From Triticum aestivum (taxonomy: Eukaryota; Streptophyta; Magnoliopsida; Poales; Poaceae): DNA of 64,000 bases. The stretch's first letter is position 1. Each line of letters begins with the position of its first letter. Shown here piece by piece: positions 13,222 through 23,910 of this stretch. Position numbers and translations under genes: made by a program. The notes under the pieces were generated by a model. The model made no database searches. It was not told where the DNA came from and worked only from the letters and a program-made list of their open reading frames with translations. The stretch covers positions 232,790,643 through 232,854,642 of the forward strand of contig NC_057795.1 in NCBI RefSeq assembly GCF_018294505.1. Direction: 5' to 3'.

Positions 13222-13640
13222 AGGTCGTGCACGTACTCCGTTCCCTTCATCTTGAAGCTATAGTGTTTTTCTCTTCCATGGTGGATGACGCCGCGGTCAA
13301 ATTGCCAAGGTCTTCCCAGGAGAAGATGGCACACGGACATAGGAACCATGTCACACTCAATGGTATCCTCGTAGGCATCAATCTTGAAAGAAACATGCAC
13401 GGTGTGTTCCACTTGAATTGTCCCAGAGTCGCTTAGCCATTGGACCTTGTAGGGGCGAGGGTGCTTCTTCTTCACCAAGTGTAGCTTGCAACATAGCTTT
13501 TCACCTGCCAAGTTGTGGCAACTTCCTCCGTCGATGATGACTTCCATGGAGCATCCATTGATGTCGGCCTTGGTGTGGAAGATGTGACACCTTTGGTCTT
13601 CGTCTTGTTGGTGTTGAAGCGTCAAGACCTTGGAGACCAC
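13203..13640 (-). pseudogene. Aspartic protease region of element A
   Basis: A 145-codon minus-strand frame. The retropepsin-type active site appears as VIIDGGSCHN (about residue 38), followed by CHLLLGRPWQFDRG, which fits the LLGRPW motif of plant Gypsy proteases. It would cleave the gag-pol polyprotein during particle maturation. The frame ends at 13203 and the next part continues in an overlapping frame (13221-12754), so at least one frameshift separates protease from RT. Confidence 0.82.
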
Positions 13641-15380
13641 GAGAGTGGGACTTCAATCATTGTCACAATAGACTTGAGCATCTTCTTCGTCATTCACTTG
13701 ACGGTGCATGGCGACGTGCTCAATAGCTTCCATCTCGTCTTCCCTCTAGGGGTCATACATGCCATCATCATTGGCAATCATGGTTCGCTTTGATGCATTG
13801 GAAATACTTGTGTCCACAGTCACCACATGTGAAGCACTTGATGGAACTTGTCTTGACGGTGTCGTCTAGTGGTGCCGATGAAGAAGAAATCTTGTTCTTC
13901 TAGTTGTTTGTCGGAGTACGAGTCGATGAAGGCATCGTTTGCTTGGAACTTGACTTGGCGCCGGTACTTGGTGATTCTCTAGTCGAGGTAGGAGGTGTCA
14001 AAGTCATAGTACAGGTAGCTTGAGTGTATGAGCCATAGGTCTTGGATGATTACTTGGTGTACTTGAAGTCTTCTTGTACTTGACATTCCGCCTTGGTCGC
14101 TTGATGAACTAGCTCGAGAAGGTTTGAGTAGGGTTGGAAGTCAGCGATCTTCCGTATTGGGTGATTGAGGCCGTTCAGGAAGCGTGTCATTGTTTGCTCA
14201 TCATCTTATTTATATTGGTTCATATCATGGCAATCTCCATTTCTTGATAGTATTCTTCCATCGTCTTTGTGCCTTGTTTATGGAGTTGCAACTTCTTGAA
14301 GAGATCTCATGTGTAGTATGTAGGCACAAAGCGGGCTCGCATGACGTCCTTCATTTGTGTCCAAGTCATGATGGGTGGCTCGTCCTTTTCACGGCGTCGC
14401 TCGATCACGTGCTCCCACCAAATGAGGACATAGTCTTGAAACTCGAGGGGTGTCACGGCGATCTTCTTTTCCTCGTCGTAGTTGTGTAGACGTAATATCT
14501 TGTCCACTTTCAAGGCCCATGCGAGATGCTCCTCGGGGTTATTTCTTCCAGAGAACTTGGGCATGGTGAACTTGAGCTTGTCGTAGCGGAGTTCTTCATC
14601 ATAGTGACGATGTTGATGTCGCTCTTGTTGAGGAGGAGGATCTTCAAGCACTTGATCCTCTTGTTGTTTCTCTTGACGTGGAGGAGGGTGAGGCATATGT
14701 TCCTGGTTTCGCCTTTCTTGTTGTTCTTCATGTGAGGTGGCTTACTCTTGTCGTGCCTGATGAAGGGCTTCCTGTTGCTCATGTACTAAGCAGTTGCATT
14801 GTTCAACGGCCCAAGTGGACTCTCAGAGTGCGTCTTGAGCCGCTTGAGCTTGAGCTTCCCGGCTTTATTGCTCTTGCTAGATTGCATCACCTTCGTGAGA
14901 TGCTTCACGAGGACGTTGTGGAGGTAGATCATGCTCCATAGCTTCTTGTTGCTGGCGTCTCGCTTGTTCACGTGCTCGAACTCGGTCTTGTAGGACATTG
15001 CCATGGAAAGTATTTTCTTGAGCTTGTAGATCTTGAGTGTCGTCGTGTCAAGGTGGACTCGCATCAGAAGAAGAGTAAGACGATGACTGTCGACTTGAGT
15101 GGCGCTGTCTTGCTGAGGAGGTTGAGGAAGATGCACGGCTCACAATCAGGTTGCAGAATTCATCCATTTGTTTGGAGAGCTTGGCATCCAAATAGTCCTG
15201 TTGTCGTGCTTCTGATTATCGTAGGTCGGTTATGAGTTGCTCGATGCGATCACCCAAAGCTTCACTCTCTTGATGTAGAGCTCGTTGCACGATGAAGAAG
15301 TGATTCTTGGTGACGTAGTCGCGTTCGTCATCTTGTTCCTCAAAGACAGGGTTCGCTGAAGACGAAGGCCTATCCATCAT
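13641..15380 (-). pseudogene. Gag (capsid/nucleocapsid) relic of element A
   Basis: The likely start is the ATGATG pair at 15380-15375 (MMDRPSSSANPV). The frame hits TAA at 15216-15218 and several later stops. The best preserved piece (14696-14307) has the gag signature KFTMPKFSGRNNPEEHLAWA and WTQMKDVMRARFVPTYY. Further on, 13794-13836 encodes an intact zinc knuckle, CFTCGDCGHKYFQC (C-X2-C-X4-H-X4-C). Gag forms the particle and binds element RNA. The order gag core, zinc knuckle, protease is normal; the reading frame is not. Confidence 0.8.
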
Positions 15381-16704
15381 GTAAAGGAGGTGATGAGTAG
15401 GAAATGAAAGAACAAAACCAAATTTACCTTTTCCGATGATTGTGGATGTAACAAGTATGATCCCACATGATGCTATGATAGTAGAATTGGTACCGGGTTT
15501 TGTTTCTCAAACCTACAAGTAAAAGTCCTATGGTGGATCTCGGTTAGGAAGTTACACAAATAATTCAAGCAAATCTTAGTCAAGATGTCGAAAAAGTTGA
15601 GAAGATTCACAAATGGCAAGGAAGACAAATAGATCAAACCCAAGGATATCACTAGGAACACACACACAGAAGATAAATGGGATCCGCGCAACCAAGGATT
15701 GAGCACAAGATGTGTAACCATAGATAAAGCTCTTGTTGCACGGATACTAGAAAGACATAGCTCGATTGCTCTAATTGTCTAGATACGGTAGTGCACCAAC
15801 CTAAGAGAGAAATGGGTAGTCTACTATCCCAAGTATGCTTGAGTATGTAGTGAAAAAGATGACGTAGCTATGCTATTAATCTCGATGCTATTGCTTATAA
15901 GCTTTTTGTTTCCCTTCTCTTTTTCTTAAAAGCTTCCTTTTTGACTATGCCACAATGCTTGATATGCGAGCCACAATGCGAATCAACAAGTAGTATATGC
16001 ACGGGACATACGTTACACTAAGGTGCACTAACGCGTGGCCCGACAATTCTCAACTAGCTAGTCTTGATGGGTAAGCTACACAAAAGAGGCTCGAAGCTAT
16101 AAAGGCAAGGGTAATGCTATGGTATCGTCGAGGTTACTGTCCTTGCTTACGGTTGGTATGAAGGTGATGTTGGTTGAAGCCGATGTGGAGTCCAAGTTGA
16201 TGGTCGAGTGGCGGTGATGATGATGTCAAATCACGCCTAAGTAGCCGAAACACCTTAGGACATGAGAGAAACGGCAACCCAAAACTCAAACACCCATGAG
16301 AATATTACGTAAGAACACAAGTGGTGGTGGGGTGTCAAAATGGTGCAAAACAGGAAATGGCCGAATTGCTCTGGATGGGTCGTGCGCATGGGGTAAGTAT
16401 GGCCCGTGTGCACGGGGTCCCGTGTGCACATGGTCCTCTAGGAGCAGATGAAAAGCTCCAGATCTATGGTAATTTTCATCTTTGTGGCCAAATTCTGTGG
16501 ATGGACAAGTGAGGAAGATGGTAGGGCTGTAGATCAACTTGCCAAACACCAAATTAGTGGTGTAAATCAACCATCTCACAAGATCGAACAAATTGCAAGA
16601 AACTTTTTGGGGCTAACTTTGGTGGGGATTTTCGAATTAGGATGAAAACAACAAAATCAAGCTAGCAAATGGGTGGTAGGAACTCCAAGATGTGAATCAA
16701 CCTT
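15381..16704 (-). other. Leader (5' untranslated region) of element A
   Basis: About 1.3 kb between the primer site and gag with no coding sequence that I recognise. The first ~120 bases after the primer site are clearly similar to the same part of element B's leader on the other strand (both contain ATTCGAAAATCCC), so A and B are relatives. A cluster of GTGCGCA/GTGCACGGG motifs lies at 16377-16440. Confidence 0.75.
16377..16440. repeat. Palindromic GTGYGCAC-type motif cluster in A leader
   Basis: Three to four imperfect copies of a core such as CCCGTGTGCACGGG, which is self-complementary around GTGCAC. Related copies occur in both LTRs of A (about 9950-10060 and 17155-17300). The alternating purine-pyrimidine core could form hairpins or unusual DNA structure; that role is inference. 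Confidence 0.7.
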
Positions 16705-16717
16705 GCTCATGATACCA
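16705..16717 (-). promoter_or_regulatory. Primer-binding site of element A
   Basis: The minus strand reads TGGTATCATGAGC, a variant of the tRNA-iMet site TGGTATCAGAGC. It is separated by 3 bases (tct) from the LTR edge. Confidence 0.8.
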
Positions 16718-16720
16718 AGA

Positions 16721-17597
16721 TGTTGTAGTGTAGAACCCTAGGAGGGATCTTTTCACACTTGGAGGTGGGGAACGAGATGAACACACAAGAACACAAAGGG
16801 AGAACACTCAAACAAAACCCAAATCACACATCTACTAGGGTAGCATACATGAGATCCACAATTTCACAAACACAATCAAAGGAAAGATACAATGGTAGAG
16901 TTCTTCCCAGTCCTTAGAGATGAGGTCTTGATGATGGTAGTCTTCTCCAAGATGGAGGTCTCAAAATCCACAAGCAGATCCTCTCCTAAAGGCCTTGATC
17001 TCCAATGGAGGTGTTAGAAGGAGCAAAGCTCACAAATATCTCATCTAATACTTTGCTAACCCAAAACATAACCCTAGGTACGAAGTATATAGGCTTGGGT
17101 AGGTCGAAGACGAAGTGGAGGCCCAACAGCCCCCACAGCCGGCCATCCTGGAGGGCCCGTGCGCACAGGGTAAGTTGGCCCGTGCGCACAGGGGTCCCGT
17201 GTGCACGGTACACGCCCGTGCGCATGGGGTGCTACATCGCTAACTCCTTGAATAGTCCGTGGGTACGAGGTCCCGGTGGCCCGTGCACACGGGGTCGCCT
17301 GGGACTTCCTGTCCAGCTGCTGTTGAATTCGTTCTTCTTCCTTGGTGACTTGGGTTGCTTCTCCTTGGATGGTGGTGCTACTCAGCTGCTTGGAAGGGTC
17401 CCTCTTCGTACCTAATGAGGCGTAGAGTGTTTTGGTCAGGTAGCAACCAAGTTCCACTTGTATCCATATGCATGTTAACTAGGAAGGAGCTCACCTCGGT
17501 TTCGATTGCACGTGCTCTACCTCTTGTCATGGGTCCACGTGGTGCTTGATGTGTTGGTGTAGAGTCCATGGGGATGCTGGAAGGATGCTCCGCATCA
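16721..17597 (-). repeat. Complete 5' LTR of element A (877 bp)
   Basis: Bounded on the minus strand by TGATGCGG and by ACTACAACA before the primer site. Its right half matches 9948-10361. The CTACA that follows on the plus strand is the probable target duplication. Confidence 0.85.
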
Positions 17598-17609
17598 CTA
17601 CATCATCTT
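17598..17609. repeat. LINE target-site duplication, left copy
   Basis: CTACATCATCTT is repeated at 38302-38313 on the far side of the LINE. The last T residues merge with the LINE poly-A/T tail. The first five bases also serve as the probable target duplication of element A. Confidence 0.75.
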
Positions 17610-17768
17610 TTTTTTGACAGTGAAAACATCAGGAGAGCCTCCTACTGTTGCTTTTTCTGTTATTACTTAAAAAATGCTAACCATGGGTTAACATTACAGA
17701 TCAGGCATGGTTTACATGGCTTTAACAAGAAATCAGAAGGTGTAAAACTAGCCTATGTAAACCAGGGG

Positions 17769-18861
17769 TCACAGAGATAAAGAGTTTGCAAATCCCTTTA
17801 AAAAGCTTAAATTTTGGGGGTTGATCCTATAGCCCAGGATCACAAAATCTTCCTTGAGCTTCCTCAGCCACTCAGCATGCGTGGCCACCTCTCCATCAAA
17901 GATCTCTTTGTTGCGTTGCTTCCAAATATTCCAGGAAGTTAATATAGTTATCTCTTTGAACAAAGGTCCTCGCCACCTCACTCTAGCTCTCTCATATCTA
18001 TGTTGTATGTCTGGATCATTTTCCCAATCAATGCCCACAACATCCCAGCATTTGACGGCAAAAGGACATTCATAAAATAGATGTGTATTTGTTTCTACAA
18101 CTCCCATATTGCACATTGGGCACTCATGATCTTCTCCAATATTAAAGTGCCTTCTCAGCAGCAGATCTCTAGTATTGACTCTGTCATTTAACATCAACCA
18201 TGCAAACACTTTATGTCTCATGATACATTTTGTCTTCCAAATGGAGGTGATGCATTGGGGAGCCACTATATTCCTGAACATGTACTTGTAAAACTTCTAC
18301 GGTTTAAAATCCACATCACCCCAGCAAAGAATCCACTCATCAGTCCCCATAGCTTCCAGGTTAATTCCCTCCATGATCTCTCGTAGAATATCCAGTTCAG
18401 TTCTGGCTTCCATTGACAGAGGAAGCATAAAGTTGTCCGCGTGATCATAGTTGTTGTAGTACTATGCCAACGAGATGTCTTCGTCTTTAGCAAATGAAAA
18501 AAGATGATCATGGGATTCCATCAGGGGTATTTCGTTTCTCCAAACATCTTTCCAAAGAGAACCGTGTCCCCCGCTGCCGGTATACATGATGTAATCCCAC
18601 GGTAAATATCCATTAGAGAGAAAACATCACGCCACCAAAAGGAGCCACAAGGTGGCTTTGCGTGGGGGGGTGTATCGTCATAATGGGCATTCCAAACTAA
18701 CATTACCCAGGGGACATCCTGCTTATGAATGAATTTATGCAAGTACTTGAGCAGTAGAGCATTGTTTTGGATTTACAGGTTCAAAATTCCAAGCCCCCCT
18801 TTTTTCTTTGGGCGACAGACCATTTCCCAGGCAGCCAAGCAGTGGGTTTTAGCATCCCTAT
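17769..18861 (-). pseudogene. LINE RT C-terminal region with zf-RVT zinc finger
   Basis: The minus-strand frame from 18281 to 17769 encodes IWKTKCIMRHKVFAWLML, followed by ECPMCNMGVVETNTHLFYEC. This is the zf-RVT type finger (C-X2-C...H-X4-C) found at the end of plant LINE reverse transcriptases. Upstream, 18742-18521 gives LHKFIHKQDVPWVMLVWNAHYD-like sequence typical of the preceding thumb/linker region. The frame is split by stops, including TAA at about 18772, and by frame changes near 18520 and 18270. Continuity with the RT part was checked across the insertion: removing G and one CCTAT copy joins the two reading frames. Confidence 0.88.
18857..18861. repeat. Target-site duplication of element G, left
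   Basis: CCTAT directly before the LTR start at 18862. The same five bases follow the 3' LTR at 37228-37232. Confidence 0.95.
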
Positions 18862-19756
18862 TGATGAGGACATGGCTACCACAGTTACACCCATATCCCC
18901 TGTTGTTTTACCTCTTGGAATAGTTGCTAGAGCTCAGATACGCCAATTAAATTATCAGGTACTTTCGTTTCTTGGTAATGTTTCTAGAGTTCATGAGAAT
19001 ATGATGCTGCCTAACGTAGATACATTTGTCTTGCTTGCAATTGAAGGGCCTAGCACGGACAAGAAGGATGAACATTAGAGCATGGTCAAGCACGGAGATG
19101 AAGGTGCGTGCAAAGAGAACAAGAACGGAGGTTCAAGTGGAGATTTCCGGAGTTTGAAGCCACCATGGAGACATACAAGAAGATGGACGAAATATACAAG
19201 ATGGCCTTTCATAAATTTCGTCCCTAGCTTATTATTGGTGTTGCGCCACCTTATTTTGGGCCAGGCCCATGTAATCTATTTTTAGAGTCCATATTGTATG
19301 GGAAACGACTTAGGAGGGGTTTTAGTCCCACCTTGCCAAGGGTGGACAAAACCCCCTCTCTTTTCCCTATATATATAGCCCTTAAGGCTTCGTTTAGACT
19401 TGGGTTTTGTTTAGATTAAAGTTTGCCATAGCTGCAACTTTGCGTACTTCGTTTGTGTTCAACGACCAGACAAAGGCGTCACAGAACCCCACCTTGATCA
19501 ATAAAGCTTTCATCTTATATTCACAATATCCAGATTGAAATCTCAGTTTCTTGCTTGTTCTTCGTTTGCTCGCAGGAAACAGACCCTCGTGGTCAGGTTG
19601 ATCGTGCTCCGGTGTGGTCAATAACCTCTCGGAGTTGGTTTAGCGATTGCTAAGGCGCGACGTCCTCGCACGTTCGTAGTCGGATCGTCAAAGTCGACTT
19701 CCACCAAAGCGATATCCATCATCTCATCGAAAGATCGGGACACCCCGCCTCTATCA
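18862..19756 (+). repeat. 5' LTR of element G
   Basis: Starts TGATGAGGACATGG and ends CCTCTATCA. A TATA-like ATATATATAG at 19369-19378 suits the LTR promoter. The first ~215 bases read in frame as MATTVTPISPVVLPLG through ARQ-like LNYQVLSFLGN to DTFVLLAIEGPS. This is the C-terminal tail of an ancestral polyprotein that overlaps the LTR. Confidence 0.93.
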
Positions 19757-19758
19757 AG

Positions 19759-19767
19759 TGGTATCAG
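19759..19767 (+). promoter_or_regulatory. Primer-binding site of element G
   Basis: TGGTATCAG two bases after the LTR end. Nine bases match the tRNA-iMet site; the next bases (TTTT) do not, so the site is shortened or mutated. Confidence 0.8.
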
Positions 19768-21873
19768 TTTTCAGGTTGCTCGGTGAGATTTTTCAGTTTT
19801 TCATTGTTTAGATCGCATCTGTTATTCATACCTACAGTCCACGAAAAGCCAAAAAAAGTTAGATTAGTTCATCCGTGTCCCAAACAGTCTGAGCCTTTTC
19901 GCTATTATCACTTAGTTTTTGCATTGTTGATTTTTCGATTGCATCGTGTGTCGAGTTGCTGGTTTTTAGTGTATAGACTTTTAGAGTTTCGGGTTCTAGT
20001 CACGTTTTGTTCACGTTGTCTCCACAACCACCATCATCCACTTCCTTGTTATCATCCGCTGCCACTTATTTTGTTCACCGCCACCACCACCATCCATCCA
20101 TTATCATTGTTCGTCGCCGTCTTGGAGCATCATTCGTCTCGTGGAGAGAAAAAGTTGAGGAAAGATCCTACAAGAAAGAGAGAGCAGATTTGTTTGGCAA
20201 GTAGGAACCGAAGCCAAAAAAAAGGTTAGGTGCACACATCCATCGCTGGTTGCAATCTCTCACGGTTCTTTTAAAAAAAATTGGAAGAAGCGAGAGAAAG
20301 CTCGGATCGGTTGGGATTGGGACGTGATTCCCTCCCATGTTGGTTCGGTTATTTGGAAAGTACTAGTCAGCCAGGTTGGATTTTGGGAAAGAAAAAAAAA
20401 GTGGATCGGCCAGATTGAAAAGAAAGGAGAAAAAAAAACTGCAGTTTGGTCCCTCCACGCAAAGAGAGAAGGAAAGTGTGGATTGGTTTGTTTATTTGGC
20501 AAGGCTCCTCTCTTTTTTTCTACTCCCTCCGTTACGAATTACTTGTCTTGGATTTGTCTAGATACGGATGTATCTAGCATTAAAATGAGTCTAGATAAAT
20601 TTGTATCTAGAGAAATCCAAGACAAGTAATTCGGAATGAAGGGAGTAGTTTTGAAGATTGTGCTTTAAAAGAAAGTTGCCTCGTAACTTTTGAGCCGGAA
20701 AAGGGGAGAGGAGCACGTTCAGATCTGTTACCACGTACTACAAGGAAAGTAAATTTGCTTATTTGGAAGGTTGGGATCTATTTCCTTTTGGACTGGTAGT
20801 TTGTTTGGAAAGAGAGAACAAGGAGGAGATAAAGGATTTCGCCCCACCTTTGGAAAGTGACCAGCGCAAAAGAAAAAATCTGCTGATATTTTGGAATGTT
20901 AGTTTCATCCAAATAAAAGGAAACGAAAAAAAGAGCCGAGTACTACTTGGAAAGATTCCTCATCGTTGAAGGAAAGTGAGAGATTATAAAAGGAAACAAC
21001 CAATCGGTTTGGTTTGTGGCTGATTTTGTGTCCTAGTGTGGCACGTTTGATTTTTTTTAAGGAGGAGTTTCCTTACGGGAGTATTCAAGATCGCAGCAAA
21101 AGGAAAATCTGATTTGCCTTGCTCGTTTTGTGGAAGAAAAAAAAGGGAGAATTTAAAGAGTACGATTCTTGCCTTGTTTGGATTGTTTTCTTTGGAATAC
21201 GTGAGCGTACAACTACCAATTTCGTTTTGGCTATTCTGGTGTGCCAAAAAAAAAAAGAGGGGCATTTCCTTGTGGAGCCGCGTGACTAGTACTTGTGCCT
21301 CTTCAAAAAAAAGACCAAGCGTTTGACTTCGTTCGAAAAACAACAACGCACAAGTTTTATGGCCTGCCTCATTGGTCTTTGTGTCACGCACATTTTTGAT
21401 TGCTGAATCTAGAGTGCTTTTGGAGAGAGAATTTTTTTTTGGTCGTTTGCTTTGGAGCGCATCATACTATTTGAATGGATTTATCTCACTTCATTATATT
21501 CTCCTCCGTCGCGGTGTGAATTTTTATCTGTGTCTTAGGCTCGCATCTCTAGTACAGTCTAGCCTAGGACTAGCACTCGACCACTTTGAACGAATTTTCA
21601 GCTTGCATTAATTAACGTGGTTGTAGTTTTTTTCCACATATATAAAGCCAACCCATCTCCACACATTTCTACACCGTGTATCCATACGTTCACTTGGCAA
21701 TCGCTTTACCCAACTTTTGGAGTTACTTGACACCGCTGGTTACCAATCACCGCCTGCTGCATGGTAAGACCTTGTAAGACATTGATATTTGATTTACTGT
21801 GAGCGTTTTACCACCACATCCTAGTAGTTTTAGGAACATTATTTTTGGATTTTGTTTCTTGTTTCTACTAATC
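19768..21873 (+). other. Leader of element G
   Basis: About 2.1 kb without a supported gene. It is rich in A and T homopolymer runs and holds a Stowaway-type MITE at 20523-20645. Short frames on both strands show no recognisable similarity. Confidence 0.75.
20523..20645. mobile_element. Stowaway-type MITE (123 bp)
   Basis: The left end CTCCCTCCGTTACGAATTAC and the reverse complement of the right end (CTCCCTTCATTCCGAATTAC) match over 25 bases with three mismatches. The element is flanked by TA at 20521-20522 and 20646-20647, the expected target duplication for Tc1/Mariner-class MITEs. It has no coding capacity. It sits in the leader of element G. Confidence 0.92.
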
Positions 21874-23160
21874 ATGACAGGATCTAGAGTCAATCCATGG
21901 GCTTTGTCGATCGCGGGAGACGTGCCACCACCTATGCAAATTCCACAACGATCACGAGAGGTGCATAAACATCCAAATGCACATGATCAGGTTAATGTTC
22001 CCATACCATCATTTAATGACCGTTTTATACCTGCTTTATATATTGAATGGGAGTTCGACATAAATATTATATTTTCTTCACATAATTTTGATGAACGTAA
22101 AAAAGTTAAGGTTGCGGTTGGTTCTTTCACTGGTTATGCCTTAGTTTGGTGGAGTGAAAATTGTCGGTTACACCCTGATTATATACCTATTACTTGGGAT
22201 GATTTGAAACTTGCCATGCGACATACATTCGTCCCCGCTTATTATACTCGTGACATGATTAAAAAGTTGCAACATTTAAAACAAGGTAGTGACACTGTAA
22301 CGAAATATTATGATGATTTACAAACTACCTTGTTGCATTCCTCTTTAGAAGAAAGTGAAGAAGAATTTATGGATAGATTTTGGGGAGGATTAAACCGTGA
22401 CATTCAGGAGATACTAATTAATGAAACATGTTATCCTATGGACCGTTTGTTTCGTCTTGCTTGCAAAGCTGAACATGAGATAACAAGACGTGTTGCCCAC
22501 AAGATAAACAAGCGGAAGGTGCCAATCCCACGAGTTGTGACGGTTGTTCCTTCCACCACTGCGTCTCCTATGGCAACAACATCCATTGTTGAGAGCACTA
22601 CATCACCTCCACCATGTGACGTGTCGCCACCTAGAGTGCCTACATCATCTTTGTTGATCATAAGAGGTAATGACAAAGGTACCGATCTTCCTCCTCCACA
22701 TGAGTATGATGAATGCCTTGTCAATTTAAATGAACCATGCGATGAGCTACCCACTACTTTGATCACACCAGCTATTTTAGAGGACTATGTTCATGATTTG
22801 ACTTTGCCATGTGATCAAACAATTTTGAGTGAACCCATTGAATTAACTATTGATGCAAAAGAACCATGTGAATCAGTGAAAAGATCAGATTTGTATCAAA
22901 TACGTTTGAAAATAGTTGTGTCAATGTTTAATCATTTTGATATGACCTCTAATCTTGGTGATGGTTCATCAAGTTTGGGATGGTTTAATGATGAGCATTG
23001 CCAATCTTTTATTATGAATAAGAGCTTCACTTATATGTGCAAACTAAGTTGCAATATTTTCATGCCTTTGACTTCTTGTGATAATATATTGGCTTTATTT
23101 TTCACGACTTTTGAAGGGTGCTCTTGTATAACTGTGTCACATGTGCCACAATTGAGATAA
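21874..23160 (+). CDS. Gag-like protein of element G with novel C-terminal half
   Basis: A 428-codon open frame. I chose the ATG at 21874 (MTGSRVNPW); the frame is open further upstream but without an ATG. Residues about 45-215 are a retrotransposon gag capsid domain (GYALVWWSEN, MRHTFVPAYYTRDM, EEEFMDRFWGGLNRDI), which would build the particle. After a basic stretch (KINKRK) and a Pro/Thr/Ser-rich linker, about 140 residues are unlike any pol domain: EPCDELPTT, LPCDQTIL, then a Cys-rich end (MCKLSCNIFM...CSCITVSH). The usual CCHC knuckle, protease and polymerase are absent. The frame has no internal stop and ends 21 bases before H. The function of the C-terminal half is unknown. Confidence 0.8.
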   Translation: MTGSRVNPWALSIAGDVPPPMQIPQRSREVHKHPNAHDQVNVPIPSFNDRFIPALYIEWEFDINIIFSSHNFDERKKVKVAVGSFTGYALVWWSENCRLHPDYIPITWDDLKLAMRHTFVPAYYTRDMIKKLQHLKQGSDTVTKYYDDLQTTLLHSSLEESEEEFMDRFWGGLNRDIQEILINETCYPMDRLFRLACKAEHEITRRVAHKINKRKVPIPRVVTVVPSTTASPMATTSIVESTTSPPPCDVSPPRVPTSSLLIIRGNDKGTDLPPPHEYDECLVNLNEPCDELPTTLITPAILEDYVHDLTLPCDQTILSEPIELTIDAKEPCESVKRSDLYQIRLKIVVSMFNHFDMTSNLGDGSSSLGWFNDEHCQSFIMNKSFTYMCKLSCNIFMPLTSCDNILALFFTTFEGCSCITVSHVPQLR

Positions 23161-23176
23161 GTTAAAATGGATGACA

Positions 23177-23181
23177 TATAC
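23177..23181. repeat. Target-site duplication of element H, left
   Basis: TATAC directly before the LTR at 23182, repeated at 36238-36242 after the other LTR. Confidence 0.95.
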
Positions 23182-23665
23182 TGTCGTGGATTTGTCATGG
23201 CAGATGTCCTAGCGAAAGGACTTAGTCGTGGAGCCATCGCTACGAGTTTACTTGAAGGGGTTAAAGCGGACACAAAGACACGAGGATTTTATACTAGTTC
23301 GGCCCCTTCGATGAAGGTAAAAGCCTACGTCTAGTTGTGTTGGAATTGATATGATCTCGATGGTTAGGGAGCAAACAAGCTTCGCCTAGGCTCGAGTTGT
23401 AGTTGTCTGTCTTGAACCGCCACCGGGTCGTCCCCTTATATACACGGGTGACGCCCGTCGGTCCATAGAGTCCTAACCGGTTCATACTCGTATTCCGGTT
23501 GGTATCTCTCTATTCCTTACTTACAATACAAGTCATACATCAGGCCGGTTCACGGCTACATGTTCTAACCGACTACAGGCTTTGGGCCTTCATCTGTTTA
23601 CGCCACTAAGGAAGTTAACCCGACCCAAGTAGGCCAGTTTATGCCTAGTGGTAATATCCCCAACA
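23182..23665 (-). repeat. 3' LTR of element H (484 bp)
   Basis: Runs TGTCGTGG to CCCCAACA on the plus strand and matches 35754-36237 with 9 substitutions and no indel. The minus strand has a TATA-like TATATAAGG near 23433. Confidence 0.95.
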
Positions 23666-23680
23666 TTAGGCCCCAGATTG
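23666..23680 (-). promoter_or_regulatory. Polypurine tract of element H
   Basis: The minus strand reads CAATCTGGGGCCTAA just before the LTR start TGTTGGGG. The G/A-rich block is short and interrupted by pyrimidines; its position is the main support. Confidence 0.55.
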
Positions 23681-23900
23681 ATTTGAACTGGTTCATGTCA
23701 ATCCTTCACACCATCTTGTGTCTTGGATATCTTCTGTTTAATTGGCAAATCTCCATGTCGTCTTCATTTCTGGTTGCTGTAAACCGGCATGACGTCATCA
23801 GTTTTGGTTACTGTAAACCGGCATGACGTCATTATGAAATTCATAACGCCCTCTTAATGACAGCTCCTGGATTCGCGCGTTTGACCTAGCTCGGTTGCCT

Positions 23901-23910
23901 TATAAATAAG
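23901..23910 (+). promoter_or_regulatory. TATA box of the antisense gene in H
   Basis: TATAAATAAG lies about 730 bp before the ATG at 24629, most of which is a 5' UTR intron (24083-24620, GTAAGT...TTGTAG). It points opposite to H's own gag-pol and lies only 236 bp inside the 3' LTR. It is promoter-like by sequence only. Confidence 0.65.

Larger units (their letters stand above)
9948..17597 (-). mobile_element. Element A: old, degenerate Ty3/Gypsy retrotransposon
   Basis: Read on the minus strand the order is 5' LTR (17597-16721), primer-binding site, leader, gag, protease, RT, RNase H, integrase, polypurine tract and a partial 3' LTR (10361-9948). The 3' LTR is cut by insertion of Z; its remainder would lie left of the window. 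The two LTR copies differ at about 42 of 414 compared positions plus small indels (roughly 10%), so this is the oldest insertion here that can be gauged. The polyprotein is broken by many stops and frameshifts. Its right flank CTACA is probably its target duplication, lying 3 bases before the end of element B's 5' LTR. Confidence 0.88.
17610..18861 (-). mobile_element. LINE retrotransposon, 3' part
   Basis: The 3' end of a non-LTR retrotransposon on the minus strand. It ends in a short T run at 17608-17615 (the poly-A tail seen from the other strand) next to the target duplication. The 5' part lies at 37233-38301, displaced 18.4 kb by insertion of element G. Joined, the LINE is about 2.3 kb and 5'-truncated inside the RT domain, as is common for LINEs. 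Confidence 0.9.

Noticed and set aside
16721..17597. A as a plus-strand LTR with B's primer site at 38313 as its own
   Set aside because: A's coding region and primer site are on the minus strand. The 3' LTR copy starts TGATGCGG, which places CTACA outside the LTR. B's leader is related but different.
18767..19078. Apparent 103-codon gene starting in the LINE and running into the 5' LTR of G
   Set aside because: It crosses a transposon junction marked by a target duplication. Its C-terminal part is the LTR-encoded polyprotein tail and its N-terminal part is antisense LINE sequence.
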